From the NCBI GenBank assembly GCA_025774735.1, contig JALGZU010000210.1, positions 1-7,244 of the forward strand: a DNA stretch of 7,244 bases, read 5' to 3'. Within the stretch, counting starts at the first letter, position 1. The number at the start of each line of letters is the position of its first letter. This document shows positions 1 through 5,702 of this stretch, piece after piece. Source of the DNA: a candidate division LCP-89 bacterium (lineage in GTDB: Bacteria > Electryoneota > B3-LCP). The translations under genes were made by a program, and so were the position numbers. The notes under the pieces were generated by a model. It was not told the origin of the DNA and did not search any database. It worked only from the letters and a program-made list of their open reading frames with translations.

Positions 1-80
1 ATCTGGCTTCGGGGATATATATATATCGGTTGAATGCTGGAGAATTTAAAGCCAGCGGGAAGATGGATTTAATGAAATAA
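1..80 (+). CDS. C-terminal end of a T9SS-exported protein (partial, 5' end outside window)
   Basis: Reading from base 3, the plus strand gives 25 codons (LASGIYIYRLNAGEF, then KASGKMDLMK) and a TAA stop at 78-80. This is the terminal strand pair of a type A T9SS sorting domain: a SGIY-Y-L-AG-F core followed by a K...LMK tail. It closely matches the end of the minus-strand protein at 5703 (SGIYLYQLRAGDF ... LMK). In this family the domain directs passage through the outer membrane by the type IX machinery and is normally cleaved off. Nothing can be said about the function of the cargo, because all of it lies left of the window. The gene converges on the transglutaminase gene. The ATATATATAT stretch at its start is simply the codons for Ile-Tyr-Ile-Tyr. 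The fragment is short, but the residue pattern is very specific. Confidence 0.8.
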   Translation, partial: LASGIYIYRLNAGEFKASGKMDLMK

Positions 81-121
81 AAGCCATGTTTGATTCCGAG
101 TGAATTGGAATAACATGGCTT
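71..121 (-). terminator. Probable intrinsic terminator of the transglutaminase gene
   Basis: A perfect 10-bp inverted repeat (AAGCCATGTT at 81-90, AACATGGCTT at 112-121) is extended inward by a 5-bp stem (93-97 with 107-111). A 2-base bulge separates the two stems, and the loop is 9 bases. On the minus strand the stem is followed by TTTTATTTCATT, a U-rich tail. It therefore best serves the minus-strand gene that ends at 183. The plus strand has no T-run after the hairpin, although the stem begins immediately after the stop codon of the plus-strand gene and may slow polymerase in both directions. Confidence 0.6.
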
Positions 122-137
122 CTGAGTATTCATTGTA

Positions 138-161
138 GGGGCGAACCTATGTGTTCGCCCG
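138..161. repeat. GC-rich short palindrome in the convergent gap
   Basis: GGGCGAAC (139-146) and GTTCGCCC (153-160) are perfect inverted arms around the 6-base loop CTATGT. The element is far more GC-rich than its surroundings. On the plus strand it is followed by GTTTGCTTCT, a weak T-rich tail, so it could terminate the plus-strand T9SS gene. Its form, a GTAGGGGCGAAC-type palindrome between convergent genes, also resembles dispersed palindromic elements found between genes in many bacteria. One copy cannot decide between these. Confidence 0.5.
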
Positions 162-182
162 TTTGCTTCTAATCATAAATCC

Positions 183-1757
183 TCACGGCTCACACCGGTC
201 CCCCTCCTGCATTCCTTCTTGCGACAGACCTTCCTTTACGATAATCGGGCTCCATTCGCCGATGTGTTCGGTAAAAATCTTGCATCTGCCCGTGGTGGTC
301 CATTTTTCGTCCGAATTATAGGTCCAACCCAGGTATTCCGAATTCCCGCCTCCCATCGTCGTGATTAGGAGGCTGTTCCGCAGGTGGCCGATGGCTTCCG
401 CCTGGCCTTCGGGCGTCGCCTTGTCGCCTCGGGACGGATCGACCGGGATCCAGCCGTAATTGGGCAGGTACACCTCCGCCCAACGGTGGAAGACGTCGTC
501 CAGGCTGGCGTCGTCTCCGCGGATGGCGATGGATCCGGCGTAACGGGCGGGCAGACCCGCCGCCCGGCACATGGAGATGAAGACGAAGGCATATTCCGAA
601 CAGGATCCGTTGCCCCTCTCCAGAACCGCCGGAGCCGTGTTCCAGCCGCCGGATAGCTCGTAGTACATGTTGTCGATGATGTGGTTGAAGATCTTGCGCA
701 GGATCCAATAGGGATTTTCCTCATCTCCCACCGTTTCCGTCAGGGCTCTTTGGATGGTGGGATGATCCATGCCGAACTTCTCGTCGTTCTCGAGGTATTT
801 TTTACGAATATCGGATGGGATATCTTTCAGCCTGCCGACTTTTTCCGGAAAGATGAAGTACTGAGTGTCCCACAATTCCGCCTTCACGGTCATTGCCACC
901 CGGTTGATGGTTCCCGCCGGGCTGTCATCGAAATGGTAATGGGCGACTTTTTGACCCCACCGGTCGAACAGGAAATCGGTCGGTTCGGGCGAGAATTCGG
1001 GATCGGACAGGAGCCGTTGTCCGGTCAGATTCTGAGGTACGGCGAGGTAGATATCCAGGCTCTCCATGGTGCCCGGGCCGTAGTTTCGCACCTCGTGAGT
1101 GAACTCGACGCGCTGACATTTCGCGTCCTTCAGCTTATAGAGATCGCCGCCTCCGATGCTGAGGCAATACAGGGAATCCGACTGAAAATCAGCGTTCCAA
1201 AGCCGTTCTCCATCCCAGGCCAGACCGTCCGCGTAGGGAGCCGGAGCATCGAACATGAAGATGACTTCTCCGTTCTCCGGGCTGACCAGGTAGATGCGGT
1301 TGGTGATCCGGTCTGCCGCCCAGAGATACTTGCCGTCGTAAGCCAGTCCCTGCGGGTAACCGGCAGGAGATGGAAACGATTTGATGGTAGTCCCGTCATC
1401 AGGGCTAATCTGGTGGATCTCCTTTGATGACCGGCTGGCCAGCCAGAGGTACTGTCCATCCCAGGCCAATCCCGTTGGTCTTTCAACGGGTGATTCCAGA
1501 CGGTGGGTTACGAGGCCGTCTTCCGGTTGAATGCGGTAGAGGAGATTCTCTTCACCGCAGATGCACCAGAGCGCTTCGCCGTCGTACGCCAGACCGAGTG
1601 GTCTGAACGTCGGTGCTGGCAGGCTGCTTTCCACGACACCGGTTTCGGGATCGATGGCGTAGATCAGGTCTGTCTTCAGATCGGCCAGCCAGAGGTTCTT
1701 ACCATTCCAGGCCAGGCCGGTGGGGCATGATCCCGGCGTCGGGAAGCCTTTAACCAC
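183..1757 (-). CDS. Exported beta-propeller / transglutaminase-like protein, 5' end separated by frameshift
   Basis: The open frame encodes 524 residues from a GTG at 1757. Residues 1-205 carry five GLAxDGxxLW repeats, starting at 14, 55, 96, 137 and 178. The period is exactly 41 residues, as in YncE/NHL-type beta-propeller blades. Residues about 215-305 look like the Ig-like domain that often precedes bacterial transglutaminase domains (HEVRNYGPGT, DRWGQKVAHYHF). Residues about 340-445 are a transglutaminase-like core with the expected triad: Cys386 in GNGSCSEYA, His424 in FHRWAEVY and Asp440 in WIPVDPS. The domain family contains cross-linking enzymes and cysteine peptidases, so the reaction is not settled. 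The GTG has no Shine-Dalgarno sequence and would leave the protein without a signal peptide. The genuine start is almost certainly the ATG at 1851, which is out of frame because of a 16-bp duplication. With one copy removed the product would be 550 residues with an N-terminal signal peptide. The next internal Met is at residue 230, beyond the propeller. The gene is probably monocistronic. Confidence 0.85.
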   Translation of the reverse strand: MVKGFPTPGSCPTGLAWNGKNLWLADLKTDLIYAIDPETGVVESSLPAPTFRPLGLAYDGEALWCICGEENLLYRIQPEDGLVTHRLESPVERPTGLAWDGQYLWLASRSSKEIHQISPDDGTTIKSFPSPAGYPQGLAYDGKYLWAADRITNRIYLVSPENGEVIFMFDAPAPYADGLAWDGERLWNADFQSDSLYCLSIGGGDLYKLKDAKCQRVEFTHEVRNYGPGTMESLDIYLAVPQNLTGQRLLSDPEFSPEPTDFLFDRWGQKVAHYHFDDSPAGTINRVAMTVKAELWDTQYFIFPEKVGRLKDIPSDIRKKYLENDEKFGMDHPTIQRALTETVGDEENPYWILRKIFNHIIDNMYYELSGGWNTAPAVLERGNGSCSEYAFVFISMCRAAGLPARYAGSIAIRGDDASLDDVFHRWAEVYLPNYGWIPVDPSRGDKATPEGQAEAIGHLRNSLLITTMGGGNSEYLGWTYNSDEKWTTTGRCKIFTEHIGEWSPIIVKEGLSQEGMQEGDRCEP

Positions 1758-1851
1758 GTCGCCGGTCGTGCCGAAAACAGCGAGTGGGACGATCAGAAGG
1801 AGGGACGATCAGAAGGAGTGACAGGCAAAATACCTGCAGCATTCGTTTCAT
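1750..1851 (-). pseudogene. Displaced 5' end (signal peptide) of the propeller-transglutaminase gene
   Basis: An ATG at 1851, 8 bases after a GAAGAGG ribosome site, opens a 33-codon frame beginning MKRMLQVFCLSLLLIV. It has a positive N-terminus and a hydrophobic core, then becomes an unrelated arginine-rich tail (PPSDRPTRCF...) and stops at the TAA at 1750-1752. Deleting one copy of the 16-bp direct repeat makes the reading continue as ...LLLIVPLAVFG, TTGDVVKGFPTPG. That is a normal Sec signal peptide of about 22 residues, fused directly to the first propeller repeat. As the sequence stands, the segment yields only a short peptide. Its stop lies just past the GTG at 1757, so limited reinitiation is conceivable, but there is no ribosome site to support it. 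Confidence 0.8.
1786..1818 (-). repeat. Perfect 16-bp tandem duplication inside the signal-peptide codons
   Basis: On the coding strand CTCCTTCTGATCGTCC occurs twice, head to tail and without a mismatch; on the plus strand the copies begin at 1786 and 1802. Sixteen is not a multiple of three, so the second copy shifts the frame by one base. One copy gives a continuous open frame from the ATG at 1851 to the stop at 183; two copies break it. Four copies would also be in frame. The event looks recent because the copies are identical. Confidence 0.95.
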
Positions 1852-1859
1852 CTTGAGTA

Positions 1860-1866
1860 CCTCTTC
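1860..1866 (-). promoter_or_regulatory. Ribosome-binding site supporting the ATG at 1851
   Basis: The minus strand reads GAAGAGG, then 8 bases, then ATG. Purine content and spacing are typical of a Shine-Dalgarno site. The GTG at 1757 has none. This argues that translation of the transglutaminase gene is meant to start at 1851, upstream of the frameshift. Confidence 0.7.
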
Positions 1867-1868
1867 AT

Positions 1869-1913
1869 AGCTATTTTAGGGATCGCAGTAGACTCTGATA
1901 AAATAGCTTTTTT
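1869..1913 (+). other. Inverted repeat with T-run, overlapping the candidate promoter
   Basis: AGCTATTTTA (1869-1878) and TAAAATAGCT (1899-1908) are perfect 10-bp inverted arms separated by 20 bases. Six T residues follow on the plus strand (1908-1913). Read as RNA on the plus strand this has the form of an intrinsic terminator, but no plus-strand gene precedes it, so it could only stop antisense transcripts. The right arm contains the proposed minus-strand -10 box, so the repeat may instead be an operator. Confidence 0.4.
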
Positions 1914-1928
1914 GACTCTCTTTTTCAA
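1900..1928 (-). promoter_or_regulatory. Candidate promoter of the propeller-transglutaminase gene
   Basis: The minus strand has TTGAAA (1923-1928), a 17-base spacer and TATTTT (1900-1905). This is a reasonable sigma-70-like pair and would place the start of transcription about 40 bases before the ATG at 1851. The upstream gene is closed by a strong terminator, so a promoter is expected here. Promoter consensus differs among FCB lineages, so this is a motif match only. Confidence 0.4.
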
Positions 1929-1957
1929 CACTTTTATCAGCAATGACCGTTTCGGGA

Positions 1958-1989
1958 GTAAAAAGAAGCGGCCCAGTGGGCCGCTTCTT
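1958..1989 (-). terminator. Intrinsic terminator of the lipoprotein-barrel operon
   Basis: A perfect 12-bp GC-rich stem (AAGAAGCGGCCC at 1963-1974, GGGCCGCTTCTT at 1978-1989) encloses a 3-base loop. On the minus strand the stem runs into a five-T stretch. It starts 38 bases after the stop codon of the barrel gene, so it marks the end of the operon and separates it from the transglutaminase gene. Confidence 0.9.
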
Positions 1990-2027
1990 ATCGATGACTA
2001 AACAGAAATCTTCCGTTATCCCGCCGC

Positions 2028-3344
2028 TTAGAAATAGAGTCGGTGTGCCATGGCGAAGGTTATTCCTTTGGCGCCGTTGAACAGGCCTCGATGATTGGCG
2101 AAGGCGAAATTCAGTTCATAGAGCCCTGTATCTAAACCGAAACCAAAAGCGAAGGTCGTCCCCTGGATGCCTCCAAGCCCGATTCCGAATCTAAGAGGAA
2201 GCGATCCCAGGTAGCGCAGTTCTGTTCCCGCCGCCAGCCTCGGCGTGGTCGTGCCTCCGGCCGCCATGTTCAAACCCTGGTGATAATCCGCTTCAATGGT
2301 CAGGTTGGACGACAATTTGAACGTCCCTGATAACTGGAACGATTTCGGCAGGGTGTAGGTGGTTTTGTCTCCGGTTACGAATGAGGTGTCGGTTTCTACG
2401 GCTGTGCTGTCCAGGTAGTCGCCGAAATTGTCGAACTCTTCCAGATCCAGTCCGGGTTCATTAAAGGCGAAACTCCCATAATACTCTTCACGGCCATCAA
2501 AGACGATGCTGCCGATGAGGTTATGCAGGGATAATCCCAGGTCCAGTCTTTCGTTTACACGCAAGACGGCGCCTAAATCCAATCCCATACCCTGGCCGAA
2601 TTCACCTTTGTCGTTATAGGGATCGACGAGAAAGGCCCGGTACGTTCCGTTGATGGCGATTGAATCCGAATTGGACAGGACCGATCCTTCCGCATGGTCA
2701 ATGACGGCATATCCCTGGCCGATCAGATATTTCAAGCTGGCGCCAACAGCCATAGCCTCAGCCCAGTCCCAATCGAGTTCGAATAAAGTCGCATAGGACG
2801 CTTTGATTTCCGTACCGGCGATGGCTTCCCCATCCATATCGTCCAGCGTGACGGGATCGGTATCAAGGCCGAAAAGATAGATTGCAAAGAGGTCCTGTGG
2901 CGCGTTTGAATATCCATTGGCGAAACCGTTCACCGCCAGGGCGAATTGCTGGAAGGAGACCGCCACAGGAGTTATATGATTGCGCGTGTAATTCCGAAAA
3001 CCACTCGCAGGTACATGATCGATAATCTCATTTTTTGCCGCCTCATCCCAGATCTCGTTATTGTCAAAGTAGGTCTGGCTGAAGTAATCGTTGTAGAGGG
3101 TGATGTTGAAGCTGTTGTTGCCGACGATTGTTCCTATGTTTAGGAAATCTATGCTTAAGCCGGGATTGTCCGGCAGAGCTAAATTGGCCGGATTCCAGAA
3201 GGGTATTTCCGCCCCTCGAGCCATCCCCTGGTAAGCGCCCGCCATCCCCATGCTGCGTGCGTTGAAGCCGGTTTGAGCCTGCGTAGTAGTAGATGCTGTA
3301 ATTGAAATGAGAAGGCAGCACAGAAAGTATGTGGTTCGTTTCAT
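2028..3344 (-). CDS. Outer-membrane beta-barrel protein, PorV/FadL-like (possibly DUF5723)
   Basis: This 438-residue protein has a Sec signal peptide (MKRTTYFLCCLLISITAS..., likely cut after TQA at about 23). The mature start SMGMAGAYQGMARGAEIPFW, followed by NPANLAL (about residues 31-57), is the hallmark N-terminal segment of FadL/PorV-type barrels and of the related DUF5723 family. The rest alternates short amphipathic strands and turns, for example LGLSLHNLIGSIVF, FQLSGTFKLSSNLTIEADYHQG and LRFGIGLGGI. It ends HRLYF, with the terminal aromatic residue expected for Bam-dependent insertion. Location in the outer membrane is therefore well supported; ligand and role are not. The start is the ATG at 3344, with GAGGAGGG 8 bases upstream. 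A GTG at 3368 in the same frame would add eight residues before the signal peptide and overlap that ribosome site, so it is rejected. The gene lies one base after the lipoprotein gene and ends at a strong terminator. Confidence 0.85.
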   Translation of the reverse strand: MKRTTYFLCCLLISITASTTTQAQTGFNARSMGMAGAYQGMARGAEIPFWNPANLALPDNPGLSIDFLNIGTIVGNNSFNITLYNDYFSQTYFDNNEIWDEAAKNEIIDHVPASGFRNYTRNHITPVAVSFQQFALAVNGFANGYSNAPQDLFAIYLFGLDTDPVTLDDMDGEAIAGTEIKASYATLFELDWDWAEAMAVGASLKYLIGQGYAVIDHAEGSVLSNSDSIAINGTYRAFLVDPYNDKGEFGQGMGLDLGAVLRVNERLDLGLSLHNLIGSIVFDGREEYYGSFAFNEPGLDLEEFDNFGDYLDSTAVETDTSFVTGDKTTYTLPKSFQLSGTFKLSSNLTIEADYHQGLNMAAGGTTTPRLAAGTELRYLGSLPLRFGIGLGGIQGTTFAFGFGLDTGLYELNFAFANHRGLFNGAKGITFAMAHRLYF

Positions 3345-3345
3345 C

Positions 3346-5391
3346 TCAGTTACCCTCCTCGTTGCCACCGTCTAAGTCAATTTCGATGATCATGAGCGCC
3401 GACGCGTTGACCGTCAGGTGATCGCTGGCCAACGCCCTTACAATTTGACCGTTCGTCGAGAAGATATTGATGCGGGTCTCCGTGTAAACCGGTTCTTCAG
3501 AGCTGGCGTTGGCGAACAGGTCAATCTGTTCGGAAGTTAACTCCTTCTGGACGTCTGAAATACCCGCCGAAGCAACGTACCCAACCGGGTCCAGGATGGC
3601 TGGAGGCAGGTCCACCGTAAAGATCGTATCCACTTCGGTGCTTGCGGGATCGAAGAACTCCATCGAATCGTGGCTGGTTCGGATCAGCATCTCCCCGTAG
3701 AGAGGCACGTGGTTCTCTATGGTGATGTCCAGGTTGGCGTAGACGACTGAGCTCTCGAAGCCGTCATCGTAAGTTTCGATCTCTGGATCGAGCGTACTTG
3801 CACCGATGGCGAAATAGAAGGGGGAATAAAGCCGGATATCCCCTTCTATCCACTGTGTATCGTAAACGTCCACCGGTCCGGAAATGCTTGCTTGACCCGT
3901 GGGCTTGATGCTGTCCGGCATGACGTTGAAAATGACCTCCAGGCCGGTGACAATCGTATTGAGAGTGCAAGGATCGGCTTCACTCCCGGGCGGTATTTGT
4001 ATGGTTGGCACAGCGACACTGGTCTCCAATCCCTCTTTATAGGCGACGAAGATTAAATCGAGATCGATGGCGCCTCCGATCCGGTTGACCAGCATGAGTT
4101 CCGCTTCGGCTTCTTCAACCACCAATGAGTCGAGATTTTCAGGCGGATCCTCGAGGACTTCCGCCGGTTGATCGATCTGGAGCGCCGTGCTGCTGACGAT
4201 TCCCTCGAGATGACTGAAGTTGAGCTGGGATACGATGAAATCCGTGGTGATGGATGAATCCTCGTCGATTATGACCATGTTGCTGGCGTATCTCAGATTC
4301 TCTGTATCCAGGACGTCTACCGTCATGATCGTCTCGACCTGGTTATCCTGCTGTGGACGATCATACAGATAACCGCTCAGGTCAAATCCGGAGATAGTGT
4401 ACGTTTGGTTCGGCACCAGTTCAAACTGGTCGGTAAAAGGCACTCCATCCAGCGTAAAATCGGGGAGTTCAAATAGGACGGTATTGATCAGGGGGGTGCC
4501 GTTTCTGAAGGAATAACTCACCGTCCCCGACTTGATCAATGCCTTGCGTATGGAATCGTCATCCTCGAGAGTATGGTAACTCGTATCACTGAACGCTTGA
4601 GCCGGGATGTGAGCCCGAGCGCTGTTTACTCCGATATCCGTGAGGACGACGTCGACGTAAATCTGATCTCCGCCCAAGACGGTCACCGGTAATGATGACC
4701 CCGGCGAGTGACCGAACATGAACACGACCAGTTCGTTGTCGATCTCGTCGGTTTCGCCCGTGGGTAGGGGTAAGGTGGCTGTGATGACTCCGTCCGGAGG
4801 GATGAGCACGGTGGTGTCGAGTTCGACGAGCAGTAGATCCGGATAGGTGGCATTGGCGCCGTTCCGGACTGCGATGTTCAGGTGATCCAGAGGAACGGCC
4901 AGGTCATTGGTGATCGTGAGGTCGATGTCACCCCAGGCAGTGTATGCCCAGTCGTATTCGGTGAAAGCGTCAAGGGTGTCGGAAGTCGACAGGATATCGA
5001 AGGATGGAACCGGTGTGGTTTGACCCCAGTACGGTTCCAGTTCCACCGGTTGAAAAGAGGCCATATCGCTGCCGGGAGACTCCACGGTGCGTACACCCAC
5101 ATATGTCTCCACTAATTCGCTCAGGCCGTCTGCTTGCAATTCGTCTCCCACAAAGATACTTTCAAGCGAATCTCCGAAATTCAGGTAAAGCACGTCGCCG
5201 ATGCTCGAAACCCAGTTGCTGAGAGTGTCCACTTCGAGCGAATCGTCGATAATCTCCGAGAGGCTGTAGACCCTTTCCGCGATCGGAACGGTCATTTCGA
5301 TTTCCCACCTGGGCGTCCCCGGTTCTTCGAGACTGCATCCGCATATCAAAAGAGTCAATGCGAGGAGCAGATATATCGTAGATCGGTTCAT
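3346..5391 (-). CDS. Large repeat-containing outer-membrane lipoprotein of unknown function
   Basis: This 681-residue protein starts MNRSTIYLLLALTLLICGCS. It has a short signal peptide with a lipobox (ICG before Cys19); the residue after the cysteine is Ser, which favours the outer membrane. No known enzymatic motif is visible. The chain appears to be all-beta and contains four divergent units of about 125-140 residues, each opening with a strand-Asn-turn-strand motif: TITNDLAVPLDHLNIAV (about 159), SYSFRNGTPLINTVLFEL (about 292), LMLVNRIGGAIDLDLIFV (about 432) and DITIENHVPLYGEMLI (about 555). The C-terminus (TETRINIFSTNGQIVRALAS onward) forms a further beta segment. It is acidic throughout. 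It is first in a two-gene operon with the barrel protein, so the two may form a lipoprotein-barrel complex; that is inference from position. The ATG at 5391 is preceded only by a weak AGAGAG ribosome site, but the signal peptide fits this start. I do not recognise a named family. Confidence 0.85.
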   Translation of the reverse strand: MNRSTIYLLLALTLLICGCSLEEPGTPRWEIEMTVPIAERVYSLSEIIDDSLEVDTLSNWVSSIGDVLYLNFGDSLESIFVGDELQADGLSELVETYVGVRTVESPGSDMASFQPVELEPYWGQTTPVPSFDILSTSDTLDAFTEYDWAYTAWGDIDLTITNDLAVPLDHLNIAVRNGANATYPDLLLVELDTTVLIPPDGVITATLPLPTGETDEIDNELVVFMFGHSPGSSLPVTVLGGDQIYVDVVLTDIGVNSARAHIPAQAFSDTSYHTLEDDDSIRKALIKSGTVSYSFRNGTPLINTVLFELPDFTLDGVPFTDQFELVPNQTYTISGFDLSGYLYDRPQQDNQVETIMTVDVLDTENLRYASNMVIIDEDSSITTDFIVSQLNFSHLEGIVSSTALQIDQPAEVLEDPPENLDSLVVEEAEAELMLVNRIGGAIDLDLIFVAYKEGLETSVAVPTIQIPPGSEADPCTLNTIVTGLEVIFNVMPDSIKPTGQASISGPVDVYDTQWIEGDIRLYSPFYFAIGASTLDPEIETYDDGFESSVVYANLDITIENHVPLYGEMLIRTSHDSMEFFDPASTEVDTIFTVDLPPAILDPVGYVASAGISDVQKELTSEQIDLFANASSEEPVYTETRINIFSTNGQIVRALASDHLTVNASALMIIEIDLDGGNEEGN
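3353..3360 (-). promoter_or_regulatory. Ribosome-binding site of the barrel gene inside the lipoprotein gene
   Basis: The minus strand reads GAGGAGGG, 8 bases before the ATG at 3344. These bases also encode the Glu-Glu-Gly end of the lipoprotein, whose TGA stop is separated from the ATG by a single G. The arrangement (TGA-G-ATG) predicts translational coupling and fixes the barrel start at 3344. Confidence 0.85.
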
Positions 5392-5702
5392 GAATGGTTT
5401 CTCTCTGTTCGTGACTTTGGATTAACTGATTTCGCTTTTGATACTTGAATATGAATGATCTCAATGATCGAAAAAATATTTAATGCTTTGCCGGTTGAGA
5501 CAAGGTAAAAATATTTTTAGGAGCTCGCAAAGAAAAACGTGGAAAAAAGCACCCAAAGCGATATTAAGCGAATTATTGGGGCATTTTTTTATACTACAGG
5601 TATGCAGATGATAAACAAACACACATTCTATAAGATTTCAGATAAAAAAAGCGGACCGGAAGGTCCGCCTTGGTTTCGTTTCTACTTTTAATCGAGTGTA
5701 GC
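5392..5702 (-). other. 311-bp AT-rich intergenic region: operon leader plus upstream terminator
   Basis: No convincing gene lies here. It must hold the promoter of the lipoprotein-barrel operon, but no match is strong. Candidates on the minus strand are TTGTCT (5498-5503), 17 bases, AATATT (5475-5480), and further out TTTATC (5610-5615), 16 bases, TATAAA (5588-5593). A perfect 14-bp palindrome, TAAAAATATTTTTA, lies at 5506-5519. A short direct repeat, AATGATC, occurs at 5454-5460 and 5463-5469. The terminator of the neighbouring T9SS gene is at 5644-5668. If the distal promoter is used, the leader would be about 190 bases. I see no recognisable riboswitch. Confidence 0.5.
5644..5668 (-). terminator. 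Intrinsic terminator of the T9SS cargo gene
   Basis: GCGGACC (5651-5657) and GGTCCGC (5662-5668) form a perfect 7-bp GC-rich stem with a 4-base loop. On the minus strand it is followed directly by seven T residues. It lies 34 bases after the TAA at 5703-5705 and ends the transcript of that gene before the lipoprotein operon. Confidence 0.92.

Noticed and set aside
15..25. Alternating AT run near the left edge, a possible microsatellite
   Set aside because: It encodes Ile-Tyr-Ile-Tyr in the T9SS tail, a conserved part of the sorting domain.
681..1427. Plus-strand 248-codon open frame opposite the transglutaminase gene
   Set aside because: No ribosome site or recognisable domain; the opposite strand has catalytic motifs and regular repeats, so this is a shadow frame.
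1838..1856. Similar ATGAAACGAA sequence at the starts of the transglutaminase and barrel genes
   Set aside because: Met-Lys-Arg is a common signal-peptide opening; the similarity is too short to indicate a repeat.
3345..3368. GTG at 3368 as start of the barrel gene
   Set aside because: It would put eight residues before the signal peptide and cover the GAGGAGGG site that clearly serves the ATG at 3344.
5602..5691. Plus-strand 29-codon open frame (MQMINKH...) in the intergenic gap
   Set aside because: It runs through the terminator hairpin of the opposite gene, has no Shine-Dalgarno site and looks like chance.
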